A DNA stretch of 64,000 nt from Paramecium sonneborni (Eukaryota; Ciliophora; Oligohymenophorea; Peniculida; Parameciidae). The DNA lies in NCBI GenBank assembly GCA_905182985.1, contig CAJJDN010000071.1, forward strand, positions 356,744 through 420,743, read 5' to 3'. Below are positions 22,437 through 36,898 of this stretch, one piece after another. Each line of letters begins with the position of its first letter. Within the stretch, counting starts at the first letter, position 1. Under the pieces are notes generated by a model, which saw only the letters and a program-made list of their open reading frames with translations, had not been told where the DNA came from and ran no database searches. The translations under genes and the position numbers were made by a program.

Positions 22437-23054
22437 GGTTAAACTTTGAATTAGTAGTTTAATCTACTTATTGAAATGAAGTGTTTAATTTAGAGATCTT
22501 TTGTGATTTTGGATTTAGTTAAATGGTTGAAAAGTTGACATTCAATGCGTTGATTACATTATTCTAAAAATAAAAATGTACGTAATTGGAATGATATTAT
22601 GCATTTATTGAAGGTTTTAAGATGGTAATTGGGTGGTTAATGTACATAATTATGGTGGATGGATTGGTTGGTATGGTTATGGAGGTTTGGGAATTCTTCC
22701 AATGGTGAGGATCCTAAATATAATAAAATAAAATAGTTTATGCATAGATGATATATAAAACAACAAATAAAATGAAAAGAGGTTAAAGTAATGTGAAAAA
22801 CAGTAAACACACATAAATATCGTCATCCAATTTGTAAGAATAAATAGATAAGATAGTATCTTAATAGTTTTAATTTTCCCGCTCTTTTTATGGTGAAAAG
22901 AAAAAATTTAAGTTTTTTTTTAGATGAAGTGATTCCAAATATCTAGATATGGGAGAAGGAGAACTGATGAAAGTTCTGTATTTTTTTTTTTCTAAATTTT
23001 TTACTAAGTATGTTTTGTTTTGTTTTGTATTTTTTTATCTCAATTTCATTAATT
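22437..23054. other. gene-poor stretch, possibly 3' exons of the upstream gene
   Basis: Short open pieces occur on the plus strand (for example a Gly/Trp/Tyr-rich piece near 22620-22700), but no frame could be linked with confidence to either neighbour. A poly-T run lies at 22979-22992 and a TTTTG repeat at 23013-23030. The rest looks non-coding. Confidence 0.3.
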
Positions 23055-23685
23055 TCATTCAAGCTTGACTTTTTTCATTAGATTTAAAGCCAGGGGATCT
23101 ATTTTTGGGCTAGATTATTTGGTCTTATCAAATAACTCACCTGAAGATTTTTAATGTTAAGGCCAGAAACCATACCTATTAATAAATTCTTTCTTTTCCT
23201 TCTCGAATTCCTAATCATATTGTTATACTAATTTAAACTTATCTCAACTATCTGAATTCCTCAGCTGCTTTCTATCTTTGGGTGGAATTTAAAGTCCATT
23301 CGAATTTAATGGTATGATCCACCTATTCTACATTATACTCTGGATGTGTCAACTAGAGGAGTTGTTTCATATTTTATTGGAAGCTTTTTCACATTATATA
23401 ATTTTTAAACATTATCAACACCGGAGGAGGGGGCTGAGGAACAGGCACCCTTTCTGTCTCACTGATGTTCACGTATCCATTGTGCTAAAAATACAATTGA
23501 TTATTCTTTTTTTCTCTCACCTTCCACATAAGATTTATCAATTTAGTTAATTCATCTGTGGATCTTTGAGGATATTTGAGATGTTATATTGCTAATTGTT
23601 CTTATAAGAATTGCTTGTAAGGAGCAGTCTGCTTTTTAGGAGCAGCTAGATCCAGTTGTTATAATTATGATCTTTTTTTCAACAT
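23055..23685 (-). CDS. HMG-box protein, probably two boxes
   Basis: The second half fits an HMG box: PPPPVLIIFQQNMKQLL, QLTHPEYNVEQVDHTIKFEW, TLNSTQRQKAAEEFRQLRQE. It keeps the P/F, HP-Y and W positions of HMGB boxes. The first half resembles a more degenerate box (APYKQFLQEQLAIQHLKYPQ, TKLINLMWK). A proline-rich linker (VPVPQPPPP) lies between. Introns: 27 nt (GTTTAAAAAT...GAAAAAG, carrying an in-frame TGA), 28 nt and about 37 nt near the 3' end. The end is SPKIDPLALNLMKKVKLE. HMG-box proteins bend DNA in chromatin; a nuclear architectural role is likely. ATG 23685 is 38 bp from the ATG of the divergent channel gene. Confidence 0.65.
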
Positions 23686-23722
23686 TAAAAGGTTTAATTA
23701 ATTTATATTTATTACTAATATA

Positions 23723-26005
23723 ATGGAATAACCACCTGAGTCCATATTTGCATCAATTGACAATTGCTTTGATCACTCTATTGTTTACTACTTCAGAATT
23801 CTCAAATGGAACTTCTTCCTAATGCTCATTTTTGGTCTTCTACACATACCACAATTGATATTCTGCATTACAGGAAATAGCATATTCGATCAATTCTAAT
23901 TACAATTAGAAATATTAACAGTTGCAAATATAGACATTTCAAATGAAACAGCTTTTCTTACCGGAGTTTTGGGAGATGCTATTGGAACTCTTCTCTACTT
24001 TTTATCATTGCTCTATTTACGATATAAAGCTATTAATAAGGATTCCTAATTTAAAGTATCAAGTATTTCACCTTGGAGTGTTGAACTATCTGGATTTCCA
24101 TCAGCCACTATTGATCCAGAAGATCTTCGATCAATTGTCTAATCAAATACACATGAAATTTACTTAGTGCGCAACTTTTAGGGTACTCTTAGCATCATGA
24201 AGAATAAGGCATTCAAAGAAAGATAGATCAGATTAGAAAAGAAAAAGTTAGAAGTATTTTCTAAGAGATTATCATAAGCAGATATGTATGTAAGATAAGA
24301 CTTCATCAGAGTGTTGTCTGATGAATAAAAGGATATCACCAAAGAATTAGCAGAGAAATTTAATATCTTTTTAGCTCCAGATGATTTAGAATCAATTAAA
24401 GCTTTTATAGTATTTAAGAGCAAAGTAGATCGTGATCTTTTTTATGAGAAATATAATTCGGATTGTTTAGTTAGAAATGGAATCTATTTATTCTAAAATT
24501 AACCATAAGAATTGAAGTTGAGAGGATTATATACCATAAGAGTGACGGAAGCCCCTGATCCCAATGAAATTAAATGGGAAAATATGGATTATTAAGAAAG
24601 AAATAATTTTCAAATTATTCTAATGCATCTAGTTATGGCTCTAATATTATTAGCACCATTAATAGTATTTGAAAATATGGCTTTGAAGAATGCAAGGAAC
24701 AATACAATTAAATGCACTGAGAATTGTTTAGATAATGATTTTACTAGAACTGTTTATTATCTAATAACAGGTTTTTGGATATTGATTGCAGATGTACTAG
24801 GATGGGTCTTTCTAGAATTAATAATTAATAGAGAAAGGCAAATCTATTTAGTTTAAGAATAAAAAGTGATATTAATTAGAATAATCGTCTATTTGCTATG
24901 TTACACCTTGCTTGTACCAATCTTAATCTCCTGGGAAACTATAGGAAACATAGTATTAGTCATTTAAAGTTATACTTCAACAGAGAAGTCATTAATTTTT
25001 AGTGATGATTTAGATAGAAAATGGATTATAAATCATGGTTTAATATTTTTATGGGTATCTATATTTTACACTCTTAAATTGATAATTTTGAGTTCTTCAT
25101 CAAGATGTCATTGCATAACAGGTGGAATAAGAGATTAAGAGGAATTATAATTAATAGGTTCTTTATTGACAGATGAAGGTGACGAAGAAAGATAAAGGTT
25201 AACTGGTTAATTAAAAACTACATCTAATAATAATAATAATAATTAATCTCATTAAACTCTTTTTCTATTAAATTTAGATGAGAGTGTAAACTACAATATT
25301 CAATCAAGATAAAATTTAGATGTGAAAACAGGAAAATCATTTAGACGTGACTCTCCCTTAATCAACAGTAATCCAACTTTTAAAACTGGACTTAGATATG
25401 CCAAATTATTGTTTAGTATCTTCTTATCAATTACTTTATCAGCAGGACTGCCTCTATTACCTTTATTAGGAGCCTTACAGATAGGATTGTTGTATATTTA
25501 TGATAAAAGTATGTTATTGCGATATCATTCTTATAACGAGAAACAATAGAAAAAATTATAGGAATAACTAAAATCAGTTGGAATTATCACTTTGAAATTT
25601 ATTCACTTTTTCCTTGTGTTACATTTAATCTTTAGTGTCTTGATATATGGATATCCATTCATTTACACTTAAAATGGTATGGGGATATCATCGGATTGGA
25701 ATGATGCATCTAATAAATTAATATACAGACTAAGCACTGTAATTCCACTTACTTTGTTATTAGTAATTTTAGTATTGGCTCTTATTATTGATCTAATATT
25801 TTTTGGAATCAATAATAATTGGAAAATCCAGTCTGATTAAATAGGATAAGATGTTTCTTAGAATCTAGAAGATCATATAAGTGGATTGAAAGAATAAGGA
25901 AGTGCTATTTCTTATAATTTAAAGCACCATGATGAATTTAAGGATATTTTACTAAGTCAGAAATAAGAAAGTATAAGAGCTACTCTAAATTAATTCAAAC
26001 ATTGA
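23723..26005 (+). CDS. OSCA/TMEM63-family mechanosensitive channel
   Basis: A single intron-free frame of 761 codons (760 residues). The family signature sits after a cytosolic loop: TIRVTEAPDPNEIKWENMDY, matching the APxPxDIxWEN motif of CSC1/OSCA/TMEM63. Hydrophobic segments follow the family layout: one helix at the start (FFLMLIFGLLHIPQLIFCI), one near 130 nt later, then a long cytosolic loop. C-terminal helices follow (LVMALILLAPLIVFE, YYLITGFWILIADVLGWVFL, and a pore-like LFSIFLSITLSAGLPLLPLL). A poly-Asn run (25226-25244) lies in a loop. These proteins are osmo- or stretch-gated cation channels. Residues 170 onward are repeated after the N gap at 26061. Confidence 0.85.
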
Positions 26006-26060
26006 TAAACTTAGTAATCTAATTATTATATTTCTAATTTTTCAATAATAATTATATTTA
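24230..26060. repeat. 1831-bp direct duplication, copy 1 (assembly join)
   Basis: Identical to 26062-27892 (offset 1832) with one N between. It covers most of the channel gene and its short 3' flank. Copy 2 lacks the first 169 codons because it starts at the gap. Confidence 0.95.
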
Positions 26061-26061
26061 N
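26061..26061. other. single-N assembly gap
   Basis: Undetermined base separating the two identical 1831-bp blocks. Confidence 0.99.
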
Positions 26062-27837
26062 AGATTAGAAAAGAAAAAGTTAGAAGTATTTTCTAAGAGA
26101 TTATCATAAGCAGATATGTATGTAAGATAAGACTTCATCAGAGTGTTGTCTGATGAATAAAAGGATATCACCAAAGAATTAGCAGAGAAATTTAATATCT
26201 TTTTAGCTCCAGATGATTTAGAATCAATTAAAGCTTTTATAGTATTTAAGAGCAAAGTAGATCGTGATCTTTTTTATGAGAAATATAATTCGGATTGTTT
26301 AGTTAGAAATGGAATCTATTTATTCTAAAATTAACCATAAGAATTGAAGTTGAGAGGATTATATACCATAAGAGTGACGGAAGCCCCTGATCCCAATGAA
26401 ATTAAATGGGAAAATATGGATTATTAAGAAAGAAATAATTTTCAAATTATTCTAATGCATCTAGTTATGGCTCTAATATTATTAGCACCATTAATAGTAT
26501 TTGAAAATATGGCTTTGAAGAATGCAAGGAACAATACAATTAAATGCACTGAGAATTGTTTAGATAATGATTTTACTAGAACTGTTTATTATCTAATAAC
26601 AGGTTTTTGGATATTGATTGCAGATGTACTAGGATGGGTCTTTCTAGAATTAATAATTAATAGAGAAAGGCAAATCTATTTAGTTTAAGAATAAAAAGTG
26701 ATATTAATTAGAATAATCGTCTATTTGCTATGTTACACCTTGCTTGTACCAATCTTAATCTCCTGGGAAACTATAGGAAACATAGTATTAGTCATTTAAA
26801 GTTATACTTCAACAGAGAAGTCATTAATTTTTAGTGATGATTTAGATAGAAAATGGATTATAAATCATGGTTTAATATTTTTATGGGTATCTATATTTTA
26901 CACTCTTAAATTGATAATTTTGAGTTCTTCATCAAGATGTCATTGCATAACAGGTGGAATAAGAGATTAAGAGGAATTATAATTAATAGGTTCTTTATTG
27001 ACAGATGAAGGTGACGAAGAAAGATAAAGGTTAACTGGTTAATTAAAAACTACATCTAATAATAATAATAATAATTAATCTCATTAAACTCTTTTTCTAT
27101 TAAATTTAGATGAGAGTGTAAACTACAATATTCAATCAAGATAAAATTTAGATGTGAAAACAGGAAAATCATTTAGACGTGACTCTCCCTTAATCAACAG
27201 TAATCCAACTTTTAAAACTGGACTTAGATATGCCAAATTATTGTTTAGTATCTTCTTATCAATTACTTTATCAGCAGGACTGCCTCTATTACCTTTATTA
27301 GGAGCCTTACAGATAGGATTGTTGTATATTTATGATAAAAGTATGTTATTGCGATATCATTCTTATAACGAGAAACAATAGAAAAAATTATAGGAATAAC
27401 TAAAATCAGTTGGAATTATCACTTTGAAATTTATTCACTTTTTCCTTGTGTTACATTTAATCTTTAGTGTCTTGATATATGGATATCCATTCATTTACAC
27501 TTAAAATGGTATGGGGATATCATCGGATTGGAATGATGCATCTAATAAATTAATATACAGACTAAGCACTGTAATTCCACTTACTTTGTTATTAGTAATT
27601 TTAGTATTGGCTCTTATTATTGATCTAATATTTTTTGGAATCAATAATAATTGGAAAATCCAGTCTGATTAAATAGGATAAGATGTTTCTTAGAATCTAG
27701 AAGATCATATAAGTGGATTGAAAGAATAAGGAAGTGCTATTTCTTATAATTTAAAGCACCATGATGAATTTAAGGATATTTTACTAAGTCAGAAATAAGA
27801 AAGTATAAGAGCTACTCTAAATTAATTCAAACATTGA
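26062..27837 (+). pseudogene. 5'-truncated duplicate of the TMEM63-like gene
   Basis: Same sequence as 24230-26005, beginning in mid-gene (RLEKKKLEVF) directly after the N and ending at the same TGA (27837). No start codon or promoter of its own. Because it is identical to the intact gene, it is best read as an assembly duplicate, not a second gene. Confidence 0.85.
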
Positions 27838-27892
27838 TAAACTTAGTAATCTAATTATTATATTTCTAATTTTTCAATAATAATTATATTTA
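26062..27892. repeat. 1831-bp direct duplication, copy 2
   Basis: Second copy of 24230-26060. Identity stops at 27892, after which unique sequence leads to the helicase gene. Confidence 0.95.
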
Positions 27893-28078
27893 AATTATAA
27901 ATATTTTGGTTGAATAAAAATTTTTATTAGTAATGATATTCTAATAATTGTATTATATATATATAATAATTTTAAATAATGACTTTGATTAAATAATGGT
28001 CTTGAGGAGTGTTAAAATATTCAGTATTTTTGAAGCGTTAATAATTGGATGATATTATAGAATTTAAATTATTAAATA

Positions 28079-29914
<1,836 letters not shown>

Positions 29915-30027
29915 TGTTTTCATATATCATATTTTATCAATTGTTATATATCATTATAATCTTTCTTTATTTATTGATAACTGCTTTACTATTTACAAAT
30001 ATTATAAATACTAATTAAAACTTATTA

Positions 30028-31428
30028 ATGCTCTTTCAGTCTAATCAATAAGCTGCTAAGAGTTTGTAATCACTATTCATTTATATTAGATTAGGTAATC
30101 GTCAAAAAAGATTTGAACATACTATGAAATCAATGCAAAAAATCAAAACATTTGTTGATTTAACTCAAAGACTTAAATTACTCAATCCACTTTAATTTAA
30201 ATAAGTTCAAATCATTATTCAACATTTAAAATAATAAGCAAAACTAAAATAATTCTTTAAAAAAGATGATGATGAAAAAAATCATATTATTGCAATTTCT
30301 AAATAATTGGAATTAGAAATTGATATGCTTAATAATATAGAAAATGATGAAGAAAAATAAAACCTAATCATTGATATTCTTTAACTTGATTTCTCACCTA
30401 ATGAAATTGCAACCATGGTACAAGAATCTTCTATGACACTTGAAACACATCACAATTTGCATAGAATTTTAGAAACCATCAATAAACGTAACCTTAGAAA
30501 ACAATAAAAAAATTAAGTTCTCGATTAAATCAATAGTCTTAATTTTATATAGGATGTAAATAATGATTCCTCAGATTTCTATAAAGAAACTCTCAGAAGT
30601 TTCAACTAAAAAAGAGATTAATAATAAAATTGCGAATTATCAGTAAATGAAAAGTTTGAACTCTTAAAAAAATATCTTCTTCACAAGGGAATTCAAATTG
30701 AAAAAAAAGAAAAAGTACCACATCAAGAATATTCCAAATTTTACGCTTAATAAGCAAATAAGTTAATTAAATCAACAAAGCTTAAATAACTTAAATAAAT
30801 TCATATTTCTAGTCCAAAATCAGCATCCATATCACCAGAAATATTAAACCCTTAATAATATCATACAAATCAATATTTAAAAAAAATAGAGAAATTAGAC
30901 AGCAATCATCAAACAAGTAATAATGTTTCTTCTACTACTCTAAACACTCCTTAACTAACTCCAAGTAAATTGCTCAAACAAAAGTCTGAAGAATTCTTAT
31001 CATCTTAATAATAATAAAATTACACCTAAAGAAATATTGCTCCAAAAAGAAAAAGTGATCATCAAATTATATCAACATCAAAAACTATTTTAAATTCTCC
31101 ATAAGAAAATGAAAAAGAAGAATAACCTAATAAAATAATCTAGCCTTAACCATAAGTTAGTTATTTTCATAAAAGTATTGATTAACTTAGAGAATTTCAA
31201 GCAAACACTAAAGCTGTTTAAACATTTTTTAGAATGGAAAATAAAGATTGCTTACACACTATGAGAGACATGGAAAAAATATTAAAAAAACCACTTAAAT
31301 AACATTTCAATGAATTTATGAGTGTTCATTAAGAAGAAAATGATGGAGCTGATTGTTTAGGAAAGAGAAAAAATAATATGAAAAGAAATATAAGATTGAA
31401 TAAGATTTTCAAATCTGAATTAGAATGA
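30028..31428 (+). CDS. Gln/Lys-rich protein of unknown function
   Basis: An intron-free frame of 467 codons from ATG 30028 to TGA 31428. The N-terminal ~200 residues are helical with Leu/Lys/Gln heptads (DLTQRLKLLNPLQFKQ, LELEIDMLNNIENDEEKQ) and a stretch LDFSPNEIATMVQESSMT. Residues 250-400 are low complexity with many Ser/Thr/Gln and basic clusters (APKRKSDHQ). The C-terminus is basic (LGKRKNNMKRNIRLNK). No membrane segment, zinc motif or enzyme domain. It lies 113 bp downstream of the helicase, same strand. Basic patches would fit a nuclear protein, but this is weak. Confidence 0.7.
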
Positions 31429-31589
31429 TTTTTTTATCTATACTAGTAATTTATATTAATTCTAATCAAAATGAATATATTATATTATTATTCATCAAAA
31501 TTATAGACAATGTTATTCTTCTACCCTAAAAAATAAGTTAGGCATATTAGTAAGTTCATTAAAATCCTCATTTATGATTCCTATTTATA

Positions 31590-33073
31590 TCATTTATATA
31601 AATTACCGAATACAAATGGGGGTTTAATTATTAAACCCTCTACATTTTCAATATCCATCATTTTTGGTCTATATGCTGTACTAAATCTTCCAATTCCCAA
31701 AATGCTTTCTTATACTTAGAATTTGCAATTCAAAGTAAATTGAGGAATATTCAGATTTTAATCAATAGGAATGGATGTTCTACATTACATTAAAATTTAT
31801 TATACTCTTTCAAAATTCAATTCACCTTCATCTTTGTAATATAAGTTAATTATATACATTCAAAAATAAATATAGTGGTATTGCTTTAGTCAGCAGCTAT
31901 CAAAAAAATTTTAATTTCTTCAGATTCTGACATGAAAACAACAGTATTTTCAATATTTTTTTCTGGTCGAAAACAATTATATATCATTTTATTATTATGG
32001 CTTAATTTAAATTTTGGCCATCTGTAAAATTCTTTGCTAAAACTACTAATAACTTTTTCTGGTAATTGTTCTATATCATTATTATAAGGATTAATTTCAT
32101 TCAAATTTTCAAAAGATTCTTAGATATAACTATGAAAAATTTATTTATCTTATTCCTATAATTTAATTCCCTTAAATTAATATGCCTAAGTTATAATTTA
32201 AATTTTTATACTGATTGAACAAGAATGTCTTTAACTTAATTAATATAATCATCTTAAAAATCAACCAATGTATTTAAATTTGTCAAACAACTAAGTGAAA
32301 AAAACTAGTTTTCATTTTATATTTAATTTTTTATTCCTATTGTAAAGAAAAGATGTTAAAGAAATATTGGTACATTTTATTCAGAAATTTTAGATTCTTA
32401 AGGCCGTCTGATTGCTAAAATAAACGTCTAAAATACCCATTATTGTAAATCTTGTTTCAGAATTAACACTCTAAACAACCTTCCACTGAAAATTCAATTC
32501 TTTTAATTTTGAAGTAATTTCTTTATTCACTTAAAAAGAACCATTATAATTATAATGGTATAAGGGCATTCGGATTTCTTAACAAGAATCTATATTCCAA
32601 ATAAATTATAATATCATTTTTAGATGATCTTAAAATTTTGAGGGATCTGCAGTTGAAAAATGACTTAACATTAATTTCCTTTCTTACAAAGATTGTTCTA
32701 AAAAACATTATCCTAATCCTAACAATTAATTATTTTCATATATTCCTAAACAAAAGCTTTCCTCTTATTATTCATATTACAACAACATTTATTTAATCTC
32801 TCCTCTCCATGATTTTTTAAAATCATCATTGATATTTTTTAAATAATTTTCTACCATCTTATCGCTTAAATAGCATTTTTATATTTAAATTTAATGATCA
32901 TTTTAAGAAATAACTTAATTTGAAAAAGCAGGAGGATTAATCTAGCAATGATTTTGTTATTTATCTTCAGTTTATTAATTAGATTAAATTTATAGTTATT
33001 TTTATTTTGTTTAATTATTTTAACTCTTATCGTTTTAAATTTTTATTAAATCCTATTTTTCAGGATTATCCAT
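31590..33073 (-). CDS. unknown protein with a possible GNAT-like region
   Basis: ATG 33073 begins M-D-N-P-E-K-Q-D and a 70-residue Gln/Asn-rich lead. A folded part follows: SDKMVENYLKNINDDFKKSW, ESFCLGIYENNQLLGLGQ, LMLSHFSTADPSKFQDHLK, MILQFIWNID, EIRMPLYHYN, KLKELNFQWKVVQS, RFTIMAIRR. The pattern (beta strand with LGxG, helix, FIW, E-I-R, Lys-Leu-x-x-Leu-x-F-x-W-K) resembles an acetyltransferase (GNAT) fold, but no acetyl-CoA loop is clear. The second half (QSNTTIFIFE, ESILGIGRFSTAYRPKMM) is unknown. Introns: 22 nt near 32420, 26 nt near 32190-32215, 26 nt near 31845-31870. Ends PPFVFGNLYK, TGA 31590. Confidence 0.55.
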
Positions 33074-33149
33074 TTTTTATTTATTAGATTATTTTTATGG
33101 AATAATTTAAGGATAAGAACCTGAGTTAAAATTTTTAAAATCAGTTGGA

Positions 33150-34151
33150 TCAAGTTATTTGATAATACCTCTCTAAAATTATTGATTTAAATTATACATT
33201 TTGATTTTAACTGAACTCAGGTCTTTTAGTTGGCCTTAGACGATTAATTTATAAATTTTTCCTAGGATTCATCTTAGCTTAATCTTTTTAGCTCATTTAT
33301 TTAAATAATAACTTTTCTTCTTTTTCAATTTAGGATACTTCTTCTTCAATAAGATTTTCAATATTCTTTATTCTATTAAGAAGAGGTTTAGATATGAATT
33401 AAACAATTTTACTAGGATCCTTAGTTGGTTTAGTAATAGAAACAAAAAATGGGTCAGATATATTTGAAAATTAATAAAATTTTGAAAGTACTGAATTTTA
33501 AATGCATAATGCATCTTTTTTCATCTATTGATAAATAATTAAAGCACCTTGATTAAATAATTTTCATTAAAATAAGTGTAGGGTAGTGAAATGCTGTCTA
33601 AAGTATGAATATTAACCAAATACTTCATGAGGTACTACCTCCAACCAATTATTGATTCTACTACATTTATAGAGAGTATTCTTAAATGAGTAATTAATTC
33701 TGCACTTTTAAATATTAATTATTCATCTTAAGGATTATCTTGAATTAATTAAATATGATTTAATAGAAAACTGAAGCATTTTTCTCTATTTTCAATTGCT
33801 TGCATACATTACTTTTATAATATTAATGAGAATCTACCTAAATATGTGATTTTTTTAATTATATTTCTTCAATTTCAGATTAAATAGCCTACTTAATCTT
33901 TGGGAGGGTTCTAAGACACATTTAGAACAGTTGTCTAAAAAAATATTCGTAGTTACATAACCTATGAAATTCTGGAATATTGTGATAATCTTAAACTTCA
34001 ATCAATTTTGCAAAATATTGATTCATTGATGATCTAGATTAATCAACTTATTAATTATTCATTGATTTTTAAACATAAAACCTGTTATTCCAATTTTCTT
34101 CCTTATAAATAATTAGATTTTATGTACTTTTTTCTTTATTTAATTCATCAT
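33150..34151 (-). CDS. unknown protein, possibly ciliary (IQCA/DRC11-like stretch)
   Basis: Product from ATG 34151 (M-M-N-Q-I-K-K-K) continues after a 26-nt intron: SSMNQYFAKLIEVQDYHN, FHRLCNYEYFFRQLFQ, then KSAELITHLRILSINVVESI followed by IGWRQYL. The last phrase recalls the NVVEAI-x-x-W-R segment of IQ-motif ciliary proteins such as IQCA1/DRC11, but the match is short. The C-terminal part is basic and Gln-rich (NLIEEEVSQIEKEEKLLFKQ, NRLRPTKRPEF). At least two further introns are needed, around 33880 and 33560-33500, whose borders I could not fix. TGA at 33150, 77 bp before the next gene's ATG on the same strand. Confidence 0.45.
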
Positions 34152-34483
34152 AATAAGATGTCTAGATTTTAGTTCGATAGAATTATCTTATTTCGATTTG
34201 CGATGCTCTATATATTATTAGTCATACATCTACAATTATTATATTAAATAAATTATTATATTATCAATTTAATTGATTAAATATAACTGTTTATTTTTTT
34301 TGCCACTTTTTAATTTCAATAATATTTTATTTATTTTTATTATTTACAATAAGGAATTTAGGTTCTTTTTTTCTTAAGATTTGTTGTATTGGATAGTTCA
34401 TACAGCATGAATAAAATTTTATAGATGCCCTCTATTTTTAGAAAATGATATAAATTTAAATTCTACATTAATTTAATTTATTG

Positions 34484-35590
34484 AAATGAAAACAGTGTGT
34501 TCATTACTGAAAGAGATAGTTTTAGTGAAGAAGAGCATCTATATTAACACAGTGAGTATGATTAAGTTGAATTTTAGCTATCCAATCACAGTTAAGCTGA
34601 GGTTGACATCAAATCCTATTATATTTACAAAAAAAGTCCTTTAATAAAAAAGAAAAAGTAAGGCCGATACAAGAATGTGCCTTATACATTTGGTCTACAT
34701 TTTAGATATTGGATTGAAACAGAAGTAGGATCCATTAAATGTCCAGTGGTTTAAAAATTCATTTCTAAAAGTAAATCCAATCCTATGTATCATGATGGTT
34801 TTAAAGATTTTAATGATCTATTCTAAAACTCATGTATAGGTAGATAGCTAGATTAAATTTTCTTTGGATAAAAAGAAATGGGTTTAATATCTATGAAATA
34901 ATGAAGAGTTGATGGTTTTCAATATATTTTGAAGTAGAAAGATTGTACTTTGAATGAACTAAAATCACAGAAAAAAAGGTGAGAAATATTTGATAAAATT
35001 TTTATATTTATTTATTTGAATAAAAGATACTAAAATTATTTGACTTTTTAAGAGACATAGATGTTGAGTTGAAGAAAACACTTGAATCTTCTACTTAATT
35101 TATTGATGATAGTTGATGGGTATGGTAATTAAGCAATAGAAAAATTTAGAGAAAATTTAAAAGCAAATATTGAAGGACCATTATAAGAGTAAATACATTT
35201 TATTGTAATGAAAAATCAAAGACAAAAAAGTAAGTCTTATAAAGTTGATAATTTAGAAAGAGTAATTGAGATTAGGATCTAAACATTATAGTAAAATAAT
35301 GATGGTAGCAAATGAAAAGTTGAAATAACAATTAATTTACTATTTAGACACTTTTGAAGAAGAATTTAAATTAAAAAATTTAGATTTGGATTATGAATAT
35401 TAATAAATTGAAAAAGAATTACAAGAGAATTAGAGTTAAAGGATTGATAAAATTTATTATTTGATTAAAAATATCATCATTGATTATAAAGAGATCTTCT
35501 TGTTGTACTTAGAACTTATGAGTAAGGATCAGATCTTGCACTAATAGTCATCACTTTAATATATTTTTAAGGTTCATTGTTAAGATTTTT
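34484..35590 (+). CDS. unknown coiled-coil protein, limits approximate
   Basis: Coding frame on the plus strand: FITERDSFSEEEHLYQH, YTFGLHFRYWIETEVGS, then after a 27-nt intron (34879-34905, with an in-frame TGA) VDGFQYILKQKDCTLNELKS. Further exons give TIEKFRENLKANIEGPLQEQ and VANEKLKQQLIYYLDTFEEE, then ENQSQRIDKIYYLIKN and EIFLLYLELMSKDQ. No start ATG is in frame near 34484, so a 5' exon is missing from this model. The 3' end overlaps the convergent MORN gene on paper; one of the two 3' models is too long. No known domain; acidic/Leu-rich helices dominate. Confidence 0.4.
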
Positions 35591-35639
35591 TATTTCCTAA
35601 TTCTTTAAAATCTAAAGAGGCAATCTTTAACATTGATGA

Positions 35640-36898
35640 TCTGAATTCTATTTTGAATCTGAAAGATGATAGTATTCAGTTTTTTATGTGTGTCCTGATA
35701 TTTATTTACTTTAGTAACTTGTGTGTAAATTTTCGATTTCATCTTCATCATAAAAATATGGATCAGCTGGGTTATTAGGAAATGTTTAGATTTAATCGAG
35801 TTATAAAATAGGCACACATTTCTCTTTTGTATAATTTTTATTAACTATTTCATAGAGAGCCTTTTTTGCTTCTATTGTTTATTAATCACTAATTAAAATA
35901 AATCTTACTTAGATATTTTTTCTAACTCTTTTTGAATATCTAAATCAACATCTAAAAGTGTCTAATCTTTTTCTTACATTTAAGTAGGAATTTATGAAAT
36001 ACTATTTGAAGTTTAAGTGTGAAGAATTTCAAATTAACAAAATTAAAGAAAAGGAATAGTTACTCTAGATTAAATTGTATTCGTTTAGACAGCTTAAAAT
36101 GTTTATTCTGCCAATAATTTATATGTTTCTAAATCTCCATATTAGGTTTTTAAGATTTCTACACATTTTCCTTTATCGAAAATACCTTGAATCATTTTAA
36201 GTTCAGCCTAGAATTATTATTATTTATACAGATATAAAATAAGTTCCCATTCCATGAAATTTATTTTCCTAAATACTACCTGTATAAATATCTCCATTTT
36301 TCCATATCTATCCAATATTTGAAATATATTAATCATTAAAAATCCCTATTCTTTTATCTGAAGTAAACATATTTTCAATTCCTAATCCAAATGGTTTTCC
36401 TCTTTTCATTTTACCAAGATGAGTTTCTGTAATACCTATTGATGTACATTTATTTCTATCTAATATCTCATCTAAATCAAGTAACCTATTTTAATATTCA
36501 TCTATTTAATTTAATTTAGTATTACCTAGTAATAAATCAATCGAATCTATGTTATTTTCAATACCAATCAATTCACCTCTTCTATAAATTGAAATTGTTT
36601 ATCCTCTCAAACATTTTCCATTTAATTACCCATATTCAAATCTATAAAACTCACTCTAACTATTTAATTTATTCTTATATTCATACGTATAATTAACACA
36701 TAAACCATGAAATTTATTATTCTTAAACTAAGCCCTTATAACATTATCATTTATCATTATTATTCCTTCCCCATGAATCATATCCTTATGCCATTCACCT
36801 ATATAAATTGCACCTTAAGGCCACCAAAATATTCCTATTCCATCTTTTATACCATTTTCTAAAGATCCTTAATAGATTCCATTACGATAAGCTATCAT
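35640..36898 (-). CDS. MORN-repeat protein
   Basis: From ATG 36898 the product shows degenerate MORN repeats of about 23 residues with the G-x-G/Y-x-G pattern: RNGIYQGSLENGIKDGIGIF, GAIYIGEWHKDMIHGEGI, IRAQFKNNKFHGLC, and later KNGDIYTGSIQENKFHGMGT. Between them is a region with an RNKCTSIGITETHLGKMKRG stretch. After a 22-nt intron (near 36220-36241) the tail is hydrophilic, with an acidic DPYFYDEDEIENLHTSY. MORN proteins often link membranes and cytoskeleton or act in cilia. The 3' end is unsure: the frame stays open into the convergent gene, so 35640 is a lower-bound guess. Confidence 0.65.

Noticed and set aside
24178..24423. Minus-strand ORF of 81 codons in the channel gene
   Set aside because: Antisense to an uninterrupted 761-codon TMEM63-like frame; the repeat at 26058 is the assembly duplicate.
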